A stretch of DNA of 64,000 bases, taken from NCBI RefSeq assembly GCF_051603425.1, contig NZ_CP194411.1:620001-684000 (forward strand), written 5' to 3'. The notes beneath the pieces were generated by a model that was given only the letters and a program-made list of their open reading frames with translations, did no database searches and was not told the origin of the DNA. Made by a program: the position numbers and the translations under genes. This stretch comes from Selenomonas sputigena_A (GTDB lineage: Bacteria > Bacillota > Negativicutes > Selenomonadales > Selenomonadaceae). Shown in pieces: positions 1 through 9,133 of this stretch. Position 1 is the stretch's first letter, and each line of letters opens with the position of its first letter.

Positions 1-718
1 CGAGATCCAGCGTATCCTCCGGCATACAGACGGCGAAATGGTCCGCCTCCATGCGTCCGCAGGTGCCGATGCCTTCCGTAATGGTCTTGAAATACGTCCC
101 CGCCGTCTTGAGAATCAGATTGCCCGTCTCGACATGGAACAAATCGTTGATAATCTTGAAGCAGTTGATATCGAAATAAAGAATATCATACTGCCTCTGC
201 GGATTCTCCTGCAGGAGCGCCACGGTCTTTTCGTAAAACGCCTCGCGGTTGTATATGCCTGTCAGTGCGTCAATCTCAATGTAATGGCGCATCTCGAGGA
301 TCTGCCTCTCGCGCGCCGCCTGTTCGAGCTTTCGCCATTCGTTCTCCATGCGCGCCATGACATTTTTCACACGGCATCGCACGATCGTCGGGTCGTAAGG
401 CTTCGTGATAAAATCCGCCGCCCCCATCTCCATGGCGCGCACTTCCACCTCGCGCTCGTTGCGGGCCGTCGTCACGATGACGGGAATATCTGCATACTGC
501 CCATTGCGCTTCAGCGACGCGAGCACATCGAAGCTGTCCATACCGGGCATCACAAGATCGAGCAGAATGACATCCACGGCATGGGCTGCAACAGTCGCCA
601 GCGTCTCCTCGCCGCTTGCTGCCTCGAGGATAAAATAATCATTTTTAAAAAACTGCGTGAGGATCGCTCGATTGATCTCCACATCATCGGCCACGAGCAT
701 GACAGGTTTCTTTTCCAT
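1..718 (-). CDS. Response regulator with degenerate GGDEF domain (partial)
   Basis: The gene starts at ATG 718, preceded by AAGGG six bases upstream, and runs off the left edge. Residues 1-120 form a CheY-like receiver: acidic pair DD at 11-12, phosphoacceptor Asp54 in ILLDLVMPG, and Lys in TKPYDP. A short helical linker leads to a diguanylate-cyclase-type domain beginning at DALTGIYNR, with the metal-binding FDINCFKIIND intact. The signature loop reads EADHF where GGDEF is expected, so c-di-GMP synthesis is unlikely. In the family such domains act as GTP sensors or are followed by an EAL phosphodiesterase. Whether an EAL follows lies outside the window. The reading of the receiver and degenerate loop is secure; the output function is inferred. 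Confidence 0.85.
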   Translation of the reverse strand, partial: MEKKPVMLVADDVEINRAILTQFFKNDYFILEAASGEETLATVAAHAVDVILLDLVMPGMDSFDVLASLKRNGQYADIPVIVTTARNEREVEVRAMEMGAADFITKPYDPTIVRCRVKNVMARMENEWRKLEQAARERQILEMRHYIEIDALTGIYNREAFYEKTVALLQENPQRQYDILYFDINCFKIINDLFHVETGNLILKTAGTYFKTITEGIGTCGRMEADHFAVCMPEDTLDL

Positions 719-781
719 GGAATCCCTTTCTCCTATTACACGATCTGAACTGTGTTTCCCCTTAGAATCGTTTACCATAAC

Positions 782-2788
782 TTATGGAGAAAACACCACC
801 GTCACCACTGCACCCGGATCAACGACGCTGTAAGGAGGCGCACTCTGGTACGTCGCACGCCCCGACCCCTCCGCCTCGAGCGTCACACCGATCTCGGCGA
901 GCTTTTCCGCCACCTCACGAATCGTCATGCCTTCAAGGTCAGGCACAACAACCTTGCCGCTCGGCACATTCTTCGGCATCTTCGGCTGTTTTTTCGGCGG
1001 CTGCGGTTTCTGTGCGCGCTTTTCATCCATCTCAAGGAACGGATCGCTCGAAGGCTCGATATGCATATAGCGGAAAATCTGTGCAAAGATGGAGCCCGCA
1101 ACAGGCGCCGCAATCTGCCCGCCATAGAAATTGCCGCCCGCCGGATCGTCCAAGATGACGAGCACGACGATGCGCGGATCGTCGACAGGAGCAAAGCCGC
1201 AGAACGATGCGATGTAATGCCCGTCCATATAGCCCGCGCCGTTCGGACGTATCTTCTGCGCCGTACCCGTCTTGCCGCCGATGCGGTAACCCTTGACCTG
1301 CGCCTTCTGCCCGCCGCCTGAGGCGACAACCTGCTCCAAGAGTCCGACGAGCGTCTTGGCCGTCGCCGACTGCAGCACACGGCGCACCTCATCGCGCTTT
1401 GTCTCAAGGTACAGCGAGCCGTCCGCATTCTCAATGGATTTCACGATATGCGGCTTCAGCAGGACGCCGTCGTTTGCAATCGCCGCCATCGCTGCAGCAA
1501 GCTGCAGCGGCGTCACAGCGATGCTCTGGCCGATCGCCATCGTTGCCATATCCGAATCACGCATATCTTCCGGAGCAAACAGAATGCCACTTTCCTCCGC
1601 CGGCAGCTCCACCCCCGTCGGCGAGCCAAAGCCGAAAAGCTTCGCATACTTCGTGAGCCTTTGTGCGCCTAGATCGAGCCCGACAAGTGCAAAGCCCGTA
1701 TTCAGGGAATTCTTCACGACATCCGTAAACGTCACCGTGCCGAAGCTTTCACCGTTCCAATTCTGAATGCGGCGGCCTGAAACCATGACATAACCCGGAT
1801 CGACAAAAAGCTGGTTCGGCGTGACGATTTTCTCTTCAAGCGCCGCCCCCGCCACAACTGACTTAAACGTCGAACCCGGCTCGTAAATCGAAGATACGGC
1901 CAGATTTTTCCACGTATCGCTGCCATACTTGCCAAACTCATTCGGATTGTACGAAGGACGCATCGCAAGCGCCAGGATATTGCCCGTCTTCGGATCCATG
2001 ACAATGGCTGTCGCATGCTGCGGCGCATTCATCGCCATCGCCCGATCCAGCTCCTGCTCCACGATAAACTGTATGCTGCTGTCGATCGTCAGCGTCACCG
2101 TCTTGCAGCGGTCTCCTGTATACGCATCGTGCCGGAAAAGCGAATCCAGGATCGGGCGGCTCTTCATATCCGTCAGGACGAAGCTCTCCTCCGCCACCCC
2201 CTTGATCACAGCATCAAACTGCTGCTCTATGCCGTCAAGCCCCTTGTCGTCCGTACCGACAAAGCCCAGGACATTCGCTGCAAGCACATCGTTCGGATAA
2301 TAGCGCTTCGCCTCGTCACGGAAACCAAGACAGTCTCCATACGACTTCTCACGCATCAGCTGCTTTACGGCATCCGACTGCTCCGGCTCCATGCGGCGCT
2401 TCACCCAGACAAAACCGCCGCCCTGGTCGATATCCTCAAGAATCTCCTCCACAGGAAGCTGCACGATAGGCGCAAGATCAGCCGCCAAGGCTTCCTCATC
2501 CTTCACATGGCTCGGATCGACGAAAAGCGACTTCGTCATCATCGATACAGCCAATTCCTTGCCGTTCGCGTCGAGAATTCTGCCGCGCGGCGACTGCAGG
2601 AGCCTCTCCTCCCCCGACTGCAGGCGCACGCGCTCCGCCATTTCCGCGCCCTTGACGATCTGCACCCAGCCATAGCGGCAAAGGACTACGAAAAAACCGA
2701 CGAGCACCAAGAGTACCGTCATCTGCACATTATCCCGCACCCGCCGCCGACGCTTCTCGACCCGTTCCGCCTTACGGTTCACATTCAA
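782..2788 (-). CDS. Class B penicillin-binding protein with C-terminal PASTA domain (SpoVD/PBP2 type)
   Basis: A 668-residue septal or lateral-wall peptidoglycan transpeptidase. A basic N-terminus is followed by one membrane span (about 23-45), a dimerisation domain, then the transpeptidase with Ser306 in STFK, the SLN motif at 361-363 and KTG at 506-508. A proline-rich linker leads to one PASTA domain (about 612-668), which binds muropeptide or beta-lactam-like ligands in this family. The start is TTG 2788 because AAGGAG lies eight bases upstream; the nearby ATG is out of frame. It stands alone, not in a dcw cluster, so it may be a specialised paralogue. All three catalytic motifs are present, so it should be active. 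Confidence 0.93.
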   Translation of the reverse strand: MNVNRKAERVEKRRRRVRDNVQMTVLLVLVGFFVVLCRYGWVQIVKGAEMAERVRLQSGEERLLQSPRGRILDANGKELAVSMMTKSLFVDPSHVKDEEALAADLAPIVQLPVEEILEDIDQGGGFVWVKRRMEPEQSDAVKQLMREKSYGDCLGFRDEAKRYYPNDVLAANVLGFVGTDDKGLDGIEQQFDAVIKGVAEESFVLTDMKSRPILDSLFRHDAYTGDRCKTVTLTIDSSIQFIVEQELDRAMAMNAPQHATAIVMDPKTGNILALAMRPSYNPNEFGKYGSDTWKNLAVSSIYEPGSTFKSVVAGAALEEKIVTPNQLFVDPGYVMVSGRRIQNWNGESFGTVTFTDVVKNSLNTGFALVGLDLGAQRLTKYAKLFGFGSPTGVELPAEESGILFAPEDMRDSDMATMAIGQSIAVTPLQLAAAMAAIANDGVLLKPHIVKSIENADGSLYLETKRDEVRRVLQSATAKTLVGLLEQVVASGGGQKAQVKGYRIGGKTGTAQKIRPNGAGYMDGHYIASFCGFAPVDDPRIVVLVILDDPAGGNFYGGQIAAPVAGSIFAQIFRYMHIEPSSDPFLEMDEKRAQKPQPPKKQPKMPKNVPSGKVVVPDLEGMTIREVAEKLAEIGVTLEAEGSGRATYQSAPPYSVVDPGAVVTVVFSP

Positions 2789-2975
2789 AGCAAAAACTCC
2801 TTGCGTATATACATTGAACTTTTATTCACCTTATTATACTTATTATAGCACAGGCACAAAAAATAAGGGACACCAAAGCGTCCCAAATCACATCCTTCCC
2901 CACCCCCGGTTCCCACCATCGTCGTTGGAAGCATCCTGCCTGTCCTTCTTATCTATATACAGTTACTCAAACTTC

Positions 2976-3110
2976 GCATGTGAGAAATCCGCAGAGGTCC
3001 TTGAAAACCGTATGAACAAACTCATCTATGCGCGGTTCAGCCAAGAAGAATCCGAACGGCTCTTCAAAGTGATCTCTAAGCTCTTGGAGAGCACGAGAAA
3101 TATGCGATAA
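2976..3110 (+). pseudogene. Remnant of a MarR-family regulator (C-terminal end only)
   Basis: The plus-strand frame reads a 44-residue helical tail ending in ENRMNKLIYARFSQEESERL and LLESTRNMR, then a stop. This resembles the last dimerisation helix of MarR regulators. No DNA-binding wing or N-terminus is present upstream in any frame, and the preceding bases do not look coding. I read it as a decayed fragment in the 2789-3115 gap, which otherwise shows nothing. The family call rests on pattern resemblance over a short stretch. Confidence 0.4.
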
Positions 3111-3115
3111 AGACT

Positions 3116-3820
3116 TCACCTTTTTGCCGACACCCGCTTCATGCCGCGAAGCGACTCCTTCGCCCAAAAGAAGAACGCATGCGCGTCACCATAAGCATAG
3201 GCATGATCGGTAAAGGCCAAGAAAAGCTCCTCCATCGTATGCGGCCGATAACTATACGGACTCAAGGTCTCTGTATATGTTTCCATCTTTTTCGTACCAT
3301 AAGCGGAAAAGAACTTCTTCACATCCTTGGTATTATCAAGCAGCATCTGCAGATACTTCCGCGCCGCCTCCTCTTTCCCCAGCTTGTAAGAAAGAAGCGC
3401 CATGGCAAGAGAAAGACGCGTCTCCTCCGCCCCATGATACTTTTTGAAAATCTTCTGAGCCGCTTTTTCCTCCTCAAGATACGCATAAATATGGATGAGC
3501 GTATAGCGAATACCGAGATTGTCCCTCGAACAAAGACGAAGCATCGACTCGCACTCCTTAGCGGCAAGGCGCATCTTGCGATTCACCAGCAAGGTTTCCA
3601 CATACGCATGACAAACCCGCATATACGGGCGCGTTTCGACAATGAGCCAAAAATCGCCAACGGTCTCCTTGCAGAAATCCCCTTGCTCACGCAGCTGTTT
3701 CTCAGCCTTTTGCTGCAATTCACAAAGAAGCATCTCCTCCTCGTACGGATTCTTGGCCGTCATCTCGATTTCCGCCAGCGCCGCATCCACATGCTCGGGT
3801 TCAATCTCGCGCGCCTTCAT
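3116..3820 (-). CDS. TPR-like helical repeat protein, function unknown
   Basis: About 234 residues from ATG 3820, preceded by an AGGAAA. The reading frame stays open upstream to 3991, but that part crosses the inverted repeat and promoter of the divergent gene and is unlikely to be translated. The protein is almost wholly helical, with repeated amphipathic pairs such as RPYMRVCHAYVETLL, LGIRYTLIHIYAYLEEEKAA and LAMALLSYKLGKEEAARKY. This fits a tetratricopeptide-type scaffold for protein contacts. It has no catalytic motif, signal peptide or membrane segment. It is divergent from the AAA/DUF4143 ATPase gene; no functional link is shown. I cannot name a family with confidence. Confidence 0.7.
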   Translation of the reverse strand: MKAREIEPEHVDAALAEIEMTAKNPYEEEMLLCELQQKAEKQLREQGDFCKETVGDFWLIVETRPYMRVCHAYVETLLVNRKMRLAAKECESMLRLCSRDNLGIRYTLIHIYAYLEEEKAAQKIFKKYHGAEETRLSLAMALLSYKLGKEEAARKYLQMLLDNTKDVKKFFSAYGTKKMETYTETLSPYSYRPHTMEELFLAFTDHAYAYGDAHAFFFWAKESLRGMKRVSAKR

Positions 3821-3913
3821 TTTCCTGAATAGGCCGTGCCATCTCAAACTTCTAAGCCCAATGGTCTTCCGTAACTCATCACTCCACCAGAAAACACGGT
3901 TACCAGTTAACGG

Positions 3914-3959
3914 AAAAACAGATAGTTTTTGTATCGCAATCCTAAAACTATCTGTTTTT
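3914..3959. repeat. Perfect 16-bp inverted repeat in divergent promoter region
   Basis: Arms 3914-3929 and 3944-3959 are exact reverse complements separated by a 14-base loop. The arms are AT-rich with runs of A and T at the outer ends. The right arm overlaps the -35 position of the plus-strand promoter at 3949-3977, so the repeat could be an operator. It could equally act as a terminator-like hairpin for read-through in either direction. Confidence 0.75.
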
Positions 3960-3977
3960 GAAACTTTATGGTATAAT
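3949..3977 (+). promoter_or_regulatory. Extended -10 promoter for the AAA/DUF4143 ATPase
   Basis: A TG-N-TATAAT extended -10 lies at 3969-3977. The -35 position 17 bases upstream is poor, as expected for extended -10 promoters, and is buried in the right arm of the inverted repeat. The start codon is 34 bases downstream of the -10. Confidence 0.55.
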
Positions 3978-4010
3978 AATACAAACAGCAAGAGCGGAGG
4001 CGAAGATATC

Positions 4011-5204
4011 GTGATCGAGCGTCAAGAATATATGAAGCGGTTGATTGCTTTCAAGGACAAACAAGTCATCAAGGTCGTGACAGGAATCCGGCGATGCGGC
4101 AAATCCACTCTTTTAGAGATGTATCAAGATTGGCTGCACAAGCAGGGCGTGCAGGAAGAGCAGATCATCGCCATCAACTTCGAGGATATGGACTATGAGG
4201 ATCTCACGGATCGCAAGGCACTGTATCAATATCTGAAAAGCCGGCTTGCTTCGAACAGGATGACGTACATCTTCTTGGATGAAGTGCATCACGTCCATGA
4301 ATTCCCCAGGGTGGTTGACAGCCTCTATATCAAAAAGAATATCGACTTGTATATTACAGGATCGAATGCCTACATGCTATCGAGCGAGATCGCCAGCCTG
4401 ATTGCCGGACGGTATGTCCTGGTCGAAATGCTTCCCCTTTCTTTCAAAGAGTATTGGGTGGGCGCAGGAAGACCAGCGGAGAAAGGGATTCTCTATACGG
4501 AGTATCTACAAAACAGCTCGTTTCCCTACGCACTGACGCTGAAAGACGATCCAAATGCAATTCGCGACTATTTGGAAGGAATATATAGCACCATCGTCGT
4601 CAAGGATATTGTGAACCGCAAAAGAATCACGGATGTCATGATGCTGAAGAGCGTCCTGCGCTTTATATTTTCAAGCATAGGCAGCCCGCTTTCCTCAAAA
4701 AAGATTGCAGATACGATGACCTCGGATGGCAGGAAGATTGATTCCAAGACGGTCGAAAAATATTTGATGTCATTCATGGAAAGCTATGTCATTTATCAGG
4801 CGAAACGATACGATGTAAAGGGCAGGCAATATCTGAGGACTCTGGAAAAGTATTATGCAGCAGACATCGGCTTGCGGTATCTTCTCCTAGGCACGCGCGA
4901 CGTGGACGCCGGTCATATCTTGGAAAATGTCGTTTATCTGGAACTCCTGCGTCGTGGATATGACGTCTATATCGGCAAGGTGAATTCTTTTGAAGTGGAT
5001 TTCGTGGCACAGGACAGAGCGGGAACGGTATATTATCAAGTCGCTTTGACAGTTCGCGACGAGTCCACACTGGAGCGCGAACTGCGCCCGCTCCGCTTGA
5101 TTCGCGATCATTATCCAAAGATCCTTTTGACCATGGATGAAGATCCGGAAGCGCAATATGACGGAATACGGCGCATCAATGCCCGCGACTGGCTTCTGAT
5201 GTGA
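4011..5204 (+). CDS. AAA-type ATPase with C-terminal DUF4143
   Basis: A 397-residue ATPase of the family pairing an AAA_14 domain with a C-terminal DUF4143 nuclease-like fold. Walker A is GIRRCGKST (25-33), Walker B IFLDEVHH (87-94), and the sensor segment YITGSNA is at 114-120. The C-terminal half carries VYLELLRRGYDVYIGKVNSF and EVDFVAQ, typical of DUF4143. Start chosen: GTG 4011, with GGAGG ten bases upstream; the ATG at 4032 has no ribosome binding site. The frame is open further upstream but only as antisense of the TPR gene. These ATPases are widespread solitary accessory genes of unknown role, sometimes discussed with toxin-like or defence functions. It is monocistronic. Confidence 0.9.
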   Translation: MIERQEYMKRLIAFKDKQVIKVVTGIRRCGKSTLLEMYQDWLHKQGVQEEQIIAINFEDMDYEDLTDRKALYQYLKSRLASNRMTYIFLDEVHHVHEFPRVVDSLYIKKNIDLYITGSNAYMLSSEIASLIAGRYVLVEMLPLSFKEYWVGAGRPAEKGILYTEYLQNSSFPYALTLKDDPNAIRDYLEGIYSTIVVKDIVNRKRITDVMMLKSVLRFIFSSIGSPLSSKKIADTMTSDGRKIDSKTVEKYLMSFMESYVIYQAKRYDVKGRQYLRTLEKYYAADIGLRYLLLGTRDVDAGHILENVVYLELLRRGYDVYIGKVNSFEVDFVAQDRAGTVYYQVALTVRDESTLERELRPLRLIRDHYPKILLTMDEDPEAQYDGIRRINARDWLLM

Positions 5205-5856
5205 TCAGAGTTTCATAAATCTTGGTGTGGGAAGTTTGAGTAGATATCTTTACATCGCAATCCGAACAGCGTTTTTCATCATATATAATAGCATCATCGT
5301 CCGGTATTGCCATGCAGCCTCTCCTCTTAACAAGCCCATTATCGCCTTAAAGCATAAGGTTTTCCCTGGGGCACCGCCTCGCAGGCGCGATCGCAGTATT
5401 TCTGCAGCTCTATGTCTAAACTCCCACTGAATTTCAGGCACTCTTGTCACATACTGAATCCATATAAAGCAGTCCGCCGAAAATCTAAAGCCCATACTGT
5501 GATCAGTATATCACAACCCCCCGCCCCAGGAACTGCTCTCAAGAAAATGCACGGCGTTTTCCACTGGCATCAAGTCAGCCGCATCCTCCGTGCGAGAAAT
5601 ACATACAAGCGTCGCATCATCGCTGTTCCCACCATCTTCCCGCTTGCGTCCGCACCGTATTCCGGCAGAGTTCCGCCTGCCCCCGGATGCACTTCCAGCG
5701 TCCCCTCCTGGCTTCTCGAATGGACGTCGTCTTTCGAAAGACGCAAAGAATTGCTGGCAGAGAATCCTACAGCATCACGGAACACCAAAGTTTGACAGAA
5801 CGATGCGACAATTAAACTTGCAATCTTCCCCCCCTTTCTTTGCTATGTCTTTTTCT
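5205..5856. other. Gene-poor 650-bp interval with possible coding remnants
   Basis: No convincing intact gene. Two short minus-strand frames (5250-5495, and around 5520-5790 in more than one frame) read protein-like stretches such as AIMGLLRGEAAWQYR and GGNSDDATLVCISRTEDAAD. They lack ribosome binding sites and are broken by stops, so they look like debris. An inverted repeat TGTGAT/ATCACA with a six-base centre lies at 5498-5515; its half-sites are two bases further apart than in a standard CRP site. Confidence 0.4.
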
Positions 5857-5885
5857 TTGCAAAAACGGTTTACCTGTTATATAAT
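5857..5885 (+). promoter_or_regulatory. Near-consensus sigma-A promoter for rnj
   Basis: TTGCAA at 5857-5862 and TATAAT at 5880-5885, spaced exactly 17 bases. The rnj start is 57 bases downstream of the -10. Confidence 0.8.
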
Positions 5886-5941
5886 ATTGAGAGATGTGTG
5901 TTGATCGGCTATAAAATCTTATTTTCGGAGGTGTATATTTT

Positions 5942-7606
5942 TTGGCTTCAAACACAAAAAAATTACAGGTTATCCCCTTGGGCGGCCTTGGCGAGATTGG
6001 GAAGAACATGACGGTGCTGCGCTTTGGCGACGATATTCTCGTCATCGATGCGGGGCTCATGTTCCCGACGGAGGACATGCTCGGCATCGACCTCGTCATT
6101 CCGGATATCACATACCTTTTAGAGAACCGCGAGTGTATCAAGGGCATCGTATTGACGCATGGACACGAGGATCACATCGGCGCCCTGCCCTATGTGCTTA
6201 GCCAGATTGACGTGCCTGTTTACGGCACGCCGTTGACTTTGGGCATCCTCAAGGGGCGGCTCGAGGAGCGCAGTGTCTCTACGCAGAGCCTGCACCCCGT
6301 TATGGCGGGAGATCAACTCCGCCTCGGCTGTTTCTCGATCAAGTTCGTGCGTGTGAACCACAGCATTCCCGATGCTGTCGCCCTTGCAATCCGCACACCG
6401 CTCGGCACGATTTTCCACACGGGCGACTTCAAGATGGATTATACGCCAGTCGACGGCAAGCTGACGGACTTCAAGGCACTGTCTGAAATCGGCAACAAGA
6501 GCGTCCTGCTAATGCTTGCCGACTCGACGAATGCCGAGCGCACCGACCCTGTGCCGAGCGAGGCGACCGTCGGGCTCGCCTTTGACCGTGTCTTTCGGCG
6601 CGCACGCGGCCGCATCATTGTCGCGACATTCTCTTCAAACGTCTCGCGCATCCAGCAGATCATCGATTCTGCCGTGCGCTACCGCCGCAAGGTCGCCATC
6701 CTTGGCCGCAGCATGGTCAACGTCACGAATATCGCCATGGAACTCGGCTATCTGACAGCGCCGGAGGGCACGATCGTCGATATTGATGAAATCAATCGCT
6801 ACAACGACAACCAGATCGTCATAGCGACGACGGGCAGCCAGGGCGAGCCGATGTCCGCCCTGACACGCATGGCGATGAGCTCGCACCGCAAGGTCAACAT
6901 CACGCCGATGGATACCGTGGTCATCTCGGCCACGCCGATTCCGGGCAACGAGCGCTATGTCGGCAAGACGATCGATTTGCTTCTGAAGCTCGGCGCTGAT
7001 GTCGTCTACGGCAAGAGCGAGGGCATCCACGTCTCAGGCCATGCGAGCCAGGACGCGCTGAAACTCATGCACAATTTGATCCGCCCGCGCTATTTCATGC
7101 CTGTGCACGGCGAATACCGCATGCTCGTCTGCCATTCCAAGCTCGCGCAGAGCCTCGGCATGCCCGCCGAAAACATTTTCCTCAACGAAAACGGCGGCAT
7201 CCTTGAGCTCACGCGCAACACGGCAAAACTCAACGGCAAGGTGCAGTCCGGCATCGTGCTCATCGACGGTCTCGGCGTCGGCGATGTCGGAAACATCGTC
7301 CTGCGGGACCGCCAACAGCTCTCGCGTGAAGGCGTGATCATCGTCGTCGTGACGATCAACCGCTCCTCCGGGCGCATGGTTTCGGGGCCGGACTTCGTAT
7401 CGCGCGGCTTCGTCTATGTCCGCGAGTCGGAAGAGCTTATGGAAAGCGCCAGAAAACGCGTTTTCAACGCACTCAAGAAGTGCGAGGACGACCATGTCAC
7501 TGAATGGTCCGCCATCAAGACGACCATCCGCGACACCCTCGGGCGCTTCATCTTCGATGCTACCCGCCGTCGCCCGATGATCCTGCCGATCATCATGGAG
7601 GCCTAA
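5942..7606 (+). CDS. rnj: Ribonuclease J
   Basis: A 554-residue metallo-beta-lactamase/beta-CASP ribonuclease with 5'-to-3' exonuclease and endonuclease activity in mRNA decay and rRNA maturation. The metal site THGHEDHIG holds His73, His75, Asp77 and His78. TGDFKMDYTPVDG, ADSTNAE, ATFSSNVSRIQQ, TTGSQGEPMSAL and HVSGHA are the expected beta-CASP motifs, followed by the HGEYRML segment. Length is normal for the family. The start is TTG 5942 with GGAGG upstream, and it has its own promoter. It is monocistronic and followed by a strong terminator shared with the convergent Crp/Fnr gene. Confidence 0.97.
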   Translation: MASNTKKLQVIPLGGLGEIGKNMTVLRFGDDILVIDAGLMFPTEDMLGIDLVIPDITYLLENRECIKGIVLTHGHEDHIGALPYVLSQIDVPVYGTPLTLGILKGRLEERSVSTQSLHPVMAGDQLRLGCFSIKFVRVNHSIPDAVALAIRTPLGTIFHTGDFKMDYTPVDGKLTDFKALSEIGNKSVLLMLADSTNAERTDPVPSEATVGLAFDRVFRRARGRIIVATFSSNVSRIQQIIDSAVRYRRKVAILGRSMVNVTNIAMELGYLTAPEGTIVDIDEINRYNDNQIVIATTGSQGEPMSALTRMAMSSHRKVNITPMDTVVISATPIPGNERYVGKTIDLLLKLGADVVYGKSEGIHVSGHASQDALKLMHNLIRPRYFMPVHGEYRMLVCHSKLAQSLGMPAENIFLNENGGILELTRNTAKLNGKVQSGIVLIDGLGVGDVGNIVLRDRQQLSREGVIIVVVTINRSSGRMVSGPDFVSRGFVYVRESEELMESARKRVFNALKKCEDDHVTEWSAIKTTIRDTLGRFIFDATRRRPMILPIIMEA

Positions 7607-7638
7607 GGACCAGTAAGACAGCAAGACAAGTCCCATAT

Positions 7639-7684
7639 AAAAAGCGTGCAGACTGCTCTTTTCAGCGGTCTGCACGCTTTTTTC
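7639..7684. terminator. Bidirectional intrinsic terminator
   Basis: A GCGTGCAGAC stem pairs with GTCTGCACGC across a 14-base loop. It is flanked by A-tract and T-tract on the two sides, so it can work on both strands. It sits between the convergent rnj and Crp/Fnr genes. Confidence 0.92.
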
Positions 7685-7716
7685 CTGGCCTTGCGTCACT
7701 GCCATTGCTGTATGGT

Positions 7717-8463
7717 TTACAGATATTCTTCCAGCCGTTCCCTGTCGAGAATCCGTATCGTGCGCGCTTCCACGGCAAGTATGCCTTCCTTCTGCATCGC
7801 ACTGAGCTCGCGCGAGAGTGCCGGACGGGAGACAGCGAGATAAATCGCCGTGGACTCACGGCTTTCGGGCAAGCAGATCACATCATCCTGCCGCCTGGGC
7901 TGCAGCATCAGATAGCGGGCGATCTTGCCGCGCAGGGAGCCGCTGGCCAGGACCTTCAGCATATTGTTCATCTGATAGGCCTTGCTCGCAAAATCCCGCA
8001 GAAGGTTGCGCTGCAAAATATTTCGGAGCCGTATCAGACGCTCCTGCGAGGCCTTTGCCGTTTTGCCCGTACCTGCCAGCTCTTCCTCCCCCATCTCCGC
8101 GCCGCCCTGTGTCAGCATCCGACTTGAAATTTCCAGAAGCTCCGTTGGCACAAGCGCCTGGGTAAACATATCGTAGGCATGGCGCTCGATGAAAAGATAG
8201 ACCTCGCCGAACATCACGCCGGGCTTCCGGATTTCCCCGAGAAAGATCTGCCGCCCCGAATACGTATCCTTGAGGATGCGTACCGCACCCGAAACGAGCA
8301 GGAAAAGCTTTTCCGGCACATCGCCTTCGTGGAAGATAATTTCACCCTTCTTGTAGCGCACGAGGCGCACCTGGCTCGACTCCAGAAGCGCCGCGATATC
8401 CTCATCCGTCATGCCGCGCGCTATGCTTGTCCCCTTGAGCTGTTCCGCAATTTCCCGGCGCAT
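7717..8463 (-). CDS. Crp/Fnr-family transcriptional regulator
   Basis: 248 residues. The N-terminal cyclic-nucleotide-type beta roll (about 25-125) includes KKGEIIFHEGDVPEKLFLLV and FGEVYLF. A long dimer helix follows, then a C-terminal winged helix-turn-helix (about 195-245) with STAIYLAVSRPALSRELSAM. It lacks the cysteines of oxygen-sensing Fnr, and the cAMP-contacting Arg/Ser pair is not obvious, so the effector is unknown. The Gly- and Glu-rich insert around 118-135 (GGAEMGEEELAGTG) is unusual. The start has GGAGGG eight bases upstream. The gene is monocistronic; targets cannot be told from sequence. Confidence 0.9.
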   Translation of the reverse strand: MRREIAEQLKGTSIARGMTDEDIAALLESSQVRLVRYKKGEIIFHEGDVPEKLFLLVSGAVRILKDTYSGRQIFLGEIRKPGVMFGEVYLFIERHAYDMFTQALVPTELLEISSRMLTQGGAEMGEEELAGTGKTAKASQERLIRLRNILQRNLLRDFASKAYQMNNMLKVLASGSLRGKIARYLMLQPRRQDDVICLPESRESTAIYLAVSRPALSRELSAMQKEGILAVEARTIRILDRERLEEYL

Positions 8464-8577
8464 CGCCCTGTCCCTCCTGCCTTATGCCAACACATTATGC
8501 TTCATCGTAGCTTCCAAAGAACATACTATTTTCCGGCATACCGCCACACTCTCCATACAGAGATTCCGCCCCTGCTC

Positions 8578-9084
8578 TCACTCGCGGACAAGCACCTTCT
8601 CAATTTCCGCCACATACATCGTATGGTAATCCTTCTCAGGATACCACTTCTCATCCGGCAGCTTATCGATAAAGCAGGCGGGATCGAGCGGCTGCGCATA
8701 GAGCTTGCGGCAGAGAAGCGCCAAACGCGCCTCAGTGAAATAGGTGCGGCCGTTTTCCGAAAGCGGCGTAAGCCCCGCCTTCTTGATCTTGTCCTCCGTG
8801 CGCCCCGATACCGTGCCGAAATAATTCAAGGTCTGACGATAAGAACCGTCGAGTACGGAGAGTGCAAAGCCCTCGGCCTTGTCGACGAATTCCTTCGTAT
8901 AGCGCTGCGGACGGATGAAGATAAAGACCACGGGCTTCCCCCAGAGCACGCCCATGCCGCCCCACGAAGCCGTCATCGCGTTGGCCTTTCCCTCCGCTTC
9001 GCCGGAAAGGAGAAGCCAATCCCCGCCGATCATCCGAAAAACATTGTCCTTGAGCTCCGTCGGTTGAATTTCCCTGAATGCCAT
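8578..9084 (-). CDS. Flavin reductase family protein (FMN-binding split barrel)
   Basis: 168 residues, a small FMN-binding split-barrel protein of the flavin reductase or flavoredoxin type that moves electrons from NAD(P)H to FMN or holds FMN for another partner. Recognisable features are GDWLLLSGEAEGKANAMTAS near the N-terminus, WGKPVVFIFIRPQRYT, and a C-terminal tail with KDYHTMYVAEIEKV. Two ATGs lie six bases apart. I choose 9084 because the AGGGGG lies about seven bases from it and only one base from the upstream ATG. It lies just after the flippase operon but has no evident link to glycan synthesis. Confidence 0.85.
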   Translation of the reverse strand: MAFREIQPTELKDNVFRMIGGDWLLLSGEAEGKANAMTASWGGMGVLWGKPVVFIFIRPQRYTKEFVDKAEGFALSVLDGSYRQTLNYFGTVSGRTEDKIKKAGLTPLSENGRTYFTEARLALLCRKLYAQPLDPACFIDKLPDEKWYPEKDYHTMYVAEIEKVLVRE

Positions 9085-9133
9085 GTTCATTCCCCCTGAT
9101 TCTGTCCTTTTCTCTCAGCAAGCTGCGCGCATA

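Noticed and set aside
3821..3991. Longer N-terminus for the TPR-like protein
   Set aside because: The added segment crosses the inverted repeat and the divergent promoter and does not look like the rest of the protein.
5498..5515. CRP-binding site TGTGAT...ATCACA
   Set aside because: Half-site spacing is eight bases between TGTGA and TCACA where six is expected, and no gene start lies nearby.
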